A DNA stretch of 64,000 nucleotides, taken from Adlercreutzia sp. ZJ473 (GTDB lineage Bacteria > Actinomycetota > Coriobacteriia > Coriobacteriales > Eggerthellaceae). Made by a program: the position numbers and the translations under genes. The notes beneath the pieces are model-generated. The model was not told the origin of the DNA and did no database searches. It saw only the letters and a program-made list of their open reading frames with translations. The stretch spans positions 1-64,000 of the forward strand of contig NZ_JAAVTO010000007.1 of the NCBI RefSeq assembly GCF_013185065.1, written 5' to 3'. Positions within the stretch are counted from its first letter, which is position 1; every line of letters begins with the position of its first letter. Below, piece after piece: positions 61,532-64,000 of this stretch.

Positions 61532-63046
61532 TTACGTCGGCGGCAATCTAGTCCCGGACGACGAAGCCATCCCGGGCAGAGTGCTCGCCTGTTTGAGGGA
61601 TATCAACAATGAAAGCTGCAGGTTGAGGGAACTCTTTTCATTTTGCAATAACTCTTCGGGAATGATGCCCTTTATCTTGTCGAGACGATACTTCAAAGTG
61701 CTTTTATGGATGTTGAGCTTCTCGGTTGCTTGCGTATAGCTTTTGCTGCAGGTCAAATAGGCGAGAAGGGTTTCTTGGAGGATTCCGCCTGCGTCAATGT
61801 CGGAGAGTTTAGCCACGGCAGGGTGTATGAAGCTCTCGCTCCTGTGGGTCTCTTCAAACATTTTCAAAATGTAATCGCCAAGGTGATCCTCAAAGAACGT
61901 CAAGGGGGCGTCTGTGCTATTGAGAGCGAAGAGAGCTTGGTCGTAATAATCGGCAATATGCTCGAAACCCTTAAAGGGATATGAAATACCTGCGCGCAGA
62001 TGGTGCTTCTTGAGAAACCCCTGTGCCCTTTTTGCTGCAGACGATTGAGGCTCGATGGATGGCTCGTAAAGCACTTTGACATAAAGCCCATCTATTATGG
62101 TGGTAAAGCTTTTCCGAAACGCTTTACCACTGTCGAACCGGTTAAATCGAAGATCGGTGCGATCGGCTTCTTGCGCCTGATCATCGCTGACGCAAAGAAC
62201 CTGGAACGTGCCACGGGGATTGAAATCGAGCATTTCGCAATAGTACTGCATGAGCTCGCGTTCGGTGGTTTGTCGCTTAAGTATCATGCTCATGTCGACT
62301 CCGGCGTTGAAGCGCCTCGACAGTGCTTGCGAAATGTAAACGGCTAATCGCTCGGCAAAGATCGAGTATTCCTGGCTAAGAGGCTTGAGGCTCATAGGTA
62401 CTATGAGCATAGCGATTGTCTTGTCGCCTAACAGAACCGGGCACTCCAGGTGGTGCGGTTCGCGGATGTATTCAAAAAAGGCATGGCGGGAATTACTGGC
62501 GATGACCTTCATTTCTACATCCTTGGCACCTTCAAGGCTGGAAGGTGAGAGATAATAGCGATCACCGATAAGGGTGTAGTTATTGAAAATATCCGTCTCG
62601 TCTATGCCCGCGACACCGATGAGTTGCATTGAGCTGTTGTAGACCATGAGCGGATTCTCGAAAATCGCCAAGCTCATTTCTAATAATTCATTGAGCTCGG
62701 CACCTTTGCCGACCGCATCGATAAGATGAGTATCCCAGATGTTGAAGGTGTAGAAAATGCGGTTGATTTCATTGAGCACCGCGTCGTAGTCGGATGGTTC
62801 AACACCTTTGACGATGAGGTAGTTTCGTGGGATAGAAGCCGGCAATCCTCCAAGAAACACATAGCACAGCGCTTCGTTCAACTTCGTATCGGCGGTGGGC
62901 TTTACCAATTGCAGCCATGATGAAATGGCTCGCTCATCATCGTAAACGCCGACACCGTCCAAAAGATATGCCCTGTTTCCGTAAAGTTTTACGATGTAGC
63001 CCTTTGATTCAAGAAGCGATTTGAGAAGCGATACGGGAATTTGCAT
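61532..63046 (-). CDS. PucR/CdaR-family transcriptional regulator
   Basis: 504 residues. The last 60 residues are a PucR-type HTH: LLAYLTCSKSYTQATEKLNI, HKSTLKYRLDKIKGI. The N-terminal part is a sensory region, with a central GGDEF-like beta domain typical of this family. ATG 63046 has GGAG eight to nine bases upstream. It is divergent from the SDR gene at the right edge and probably regulates it. Confidence 0.85.
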   Translation of the reverse strand: MQIPVSLLKSLLESKGYIVKLYGNRAYLLDGVGVYDDERAISSWLQLVKPTADTKLNEALCYVFLGGLPASIPRNYLIVKGVEPSDYDAVLNEINRIFYTFNIWDTHLIDAVGKGAELNELLEMSLAIFENPLMVYNSSMQLIGVAGIDETDIFNNYTLIGDRYYLSPSSLEGAKDVEMKVIASNSRHAFFEYIREPHHLECPVLLGDKTIAMLIVPMSLKPLSQEYSIFAERLAVYISQALSRRFNAGVDMSMILKRQTTERELMQYYCEMLDFNPRGTFQVLCVSDDQAQEADRTDLRFNRFDSGKAFRKSFTTIIDGLYVKVLYEPSIEPQSSAAKRAQGFLKKHHLRAGISYPFKGFEHIADYYDQALFALNSTDAPLTFFEDHLGDYILKMFEETHRSESFIHPAVAKLSDIDAGGILQETLLAYLTCSKSYTQATEKLNIHKSTLKYRLDKIKGIIPEELLQNEKSSLNLQLSLLISLKQASTLPGMASSSGTRLPPT

Positions 63047-63252
63047 AAGGCTCCACTTTCCGGGCTTTGGCAGGGATCTTGAACTCCTGGTTCTAATAAT
63101 AGCCGAAAAACAAAATACTAGTCTGATGACTTTGCAAAGCCCCCTTCCTACTATGAACGACAGAAGTGGCGCCGCCAATTGCCCACGAACCTAAAGATGG
63201 AGACGGGGTACTCGACAAGCGCTAGAAATCACGATCAAGTAAGGAGAATACC

Positions 63253-64000
63253 ATGCAGCACGATCTCACCGGGAAAGTCTGCGTCGTTATCGGCGGCGGA
63301 CAGACGGAAGCCAAATACGAAGGGCTGGGAATTGGCAACGGCCGTGCGACTGCCATCGACTTTGCCCGTCACGGCGCAAAGGTGGTGGTAGCCGCCTATC
63401 ACCAGGAGCGTGCCCAAGCTACCGTTGACATGATCAAGGAAGAGGGGAACGAAGCGGTGGCAATCGGTATGGATTGCTCTAAGCTTGAGGATGTCAAAAG
63501 GCTGTACGATTTCGCTAAGGAAACCTATGGTCGTATCGATTTCGTGGTCTACAACGTTGGCGTGAATCCTAATATCAAGTTGGGAGAAGAATACATCACC
63601 GACGAGGATTGGGTATGGACCATGAAGACCAACCTGCGCGGTTACGAGTTCTGCGCCCACGAGATCCTTCCCTATTTCAAGGAGAACGGTATTCAGGGCG
63701 GCGCTATGGTGGCTATCTCATCTATTTCCAGCTTGATTTCGGGTACCGCCGGAAATCCGGCGACCCTGGCCTATGGTCTCTCGAAGCGCGGCATCAATAT
63801 GATCACCAATAATTACGCCGTTATTGGCGCGCCCGACAACATTCGCTTTAATGTCGTTATCCTGGGCTCGGTTGCCACACCTATGGCGACTCAGGGCATC
63901 ATGGACATGTTCCACCTTGAGCGCGAGCAGGTTGAGGCCATACATGCCGGTGGCGTCCCGCTGAAGGGCGAGCGCCGCGGCAACGGCTGGGATTGCGCCG
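63253..64000 (+). CDS. SDR-family dehydrogenase (cut by window edge)
   Basis: 249 residues visible, still open at the edge. The start MQHDLTGKVCVVIGGGQTEA shows the NAD(P)-binding GGG. Catalytic residues follow the SDR pattern: N in KTNLRGYEF, S in VAISSISSL, Y and K in LAYGLSKRG. AAGGAG lies six bases before the ATG. The substrate is unknown; bile acid, sugar and aromatic alcohol dehydrogenases all belong here. The C-terminus is missing. Confidence 0.88.
   Translation, partial: MQHDLTGKVCVVIGGGQTEAKYEGLGIGNGRATAIDFARHGAKVVVAAYHQERAQATVDMIKEEGNEAVAIGMDCSKLEDVKRLYDFAKETYGRIDFVVYNVGVNPNIKLGEEYITDEDWVWTMKTNLRGYEFCAHEILPYFKENGIQGGAMVAISSISSLISGTAGNPATLAYGLSKRGINMITNNYAVIGAPDNIRFNVVILGSVATPMATQGIMDMFHLEREQVEAIHAGGVPLKGERRGNGWDCA

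Overview
The window is high-GC bacterial chromosome, most likely from an anaerobic gut-type actinobacterium of the Coriobacteriia (Eggerthellaceae-like). This is an inference from four things: the GC-rich codon use, the DMSO-reductase-family operon with a Tat signal and a LysR/LuxR regulator, the HdrD/HdrE-like redox pair, and the gene families present. No rRNA is present and only one tRNA was seen.

Layout. 74-8816 (minus): a heme/siroheme precursor operon (hemA-hemC-cobA/hemD-hemB-hemL) downstream of a cytochrome b / CCG-type iron-sulfur pair, with a divergent LysR gene (9152-10087). 10127-11684: an AbiEi/AbiEii toxin-antitoxin pair with a 21-bp perfect inverted repeat at its promoter, next to tRNA-Pro(GGG). 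11812-15663 (minus): ACT-domain protein, phenylacetate-CoA-ligase-like enzyme, and a two-component system whose kinase has an expanded ATP lid. 15664-21590: a mosaic accessory region holding an AAA/DUF4143 ATPase, a second AbiEi with a broken partner, a DnaB N-domain-only protein, a gene-fragment junction, a CCG protein and a 23-bp repeat array. 21585-29186 (minus): vsr, coaBC, hemH, rluD-type, lspA and ileS. 29641-30513: degV.

30510-44562 is the most striking block. It is a 14-kb respiratory island whose two edges carry a 45-bp perfect direct repeat consisting of the last 15 codons of degV, stop included. It encodes multi-cluster ferredoxins, NapH- and NapG-like proteins, a TorD chaperone, a degenerate AddB/UvrD-like protein, a AAA ATPase, a regulator with an N-terminal LysR HTH and a C-terminal LuxR HTH, and a Tat-exported molybdopterin enzyme with its Fe-S and membrane subunits. 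The molybdoenzyme resembles catechol dehydroxylases. No integrase is visible.

44563-46743 is a lower-GC scrapyard with an ORF6N fragment, a stand-alone CdiA-CT-like tRNase domain and a transposase remnant. 46744-54624 encodes a compact, apparently undescribed acyl-energy module: alpha/beta hydrolase, small acyl-carrier-like protein, phosphotransacylase, butyrate kinase and a soluble sensor kinase/response regulator pair on one strand, with a holo-ACP synthase and an MFS transporter close by. This suggests acyl-carrier to acyl-phosphate to ATP chemistry. 55560-63046 returns to ordinary genes (dinB, coaX, GT2, glf, pta, PucR-type regulator), and the window ends inside an SDR dehydrogenase.

Several conserved enzymes (coaBC, hemH, coaX, vsr, the 13.8-kb kinase) carry Ala/Gly/Pro-rich low-complexity inserts or tails, which looks like a genome-wide habit rather than separate accidents.
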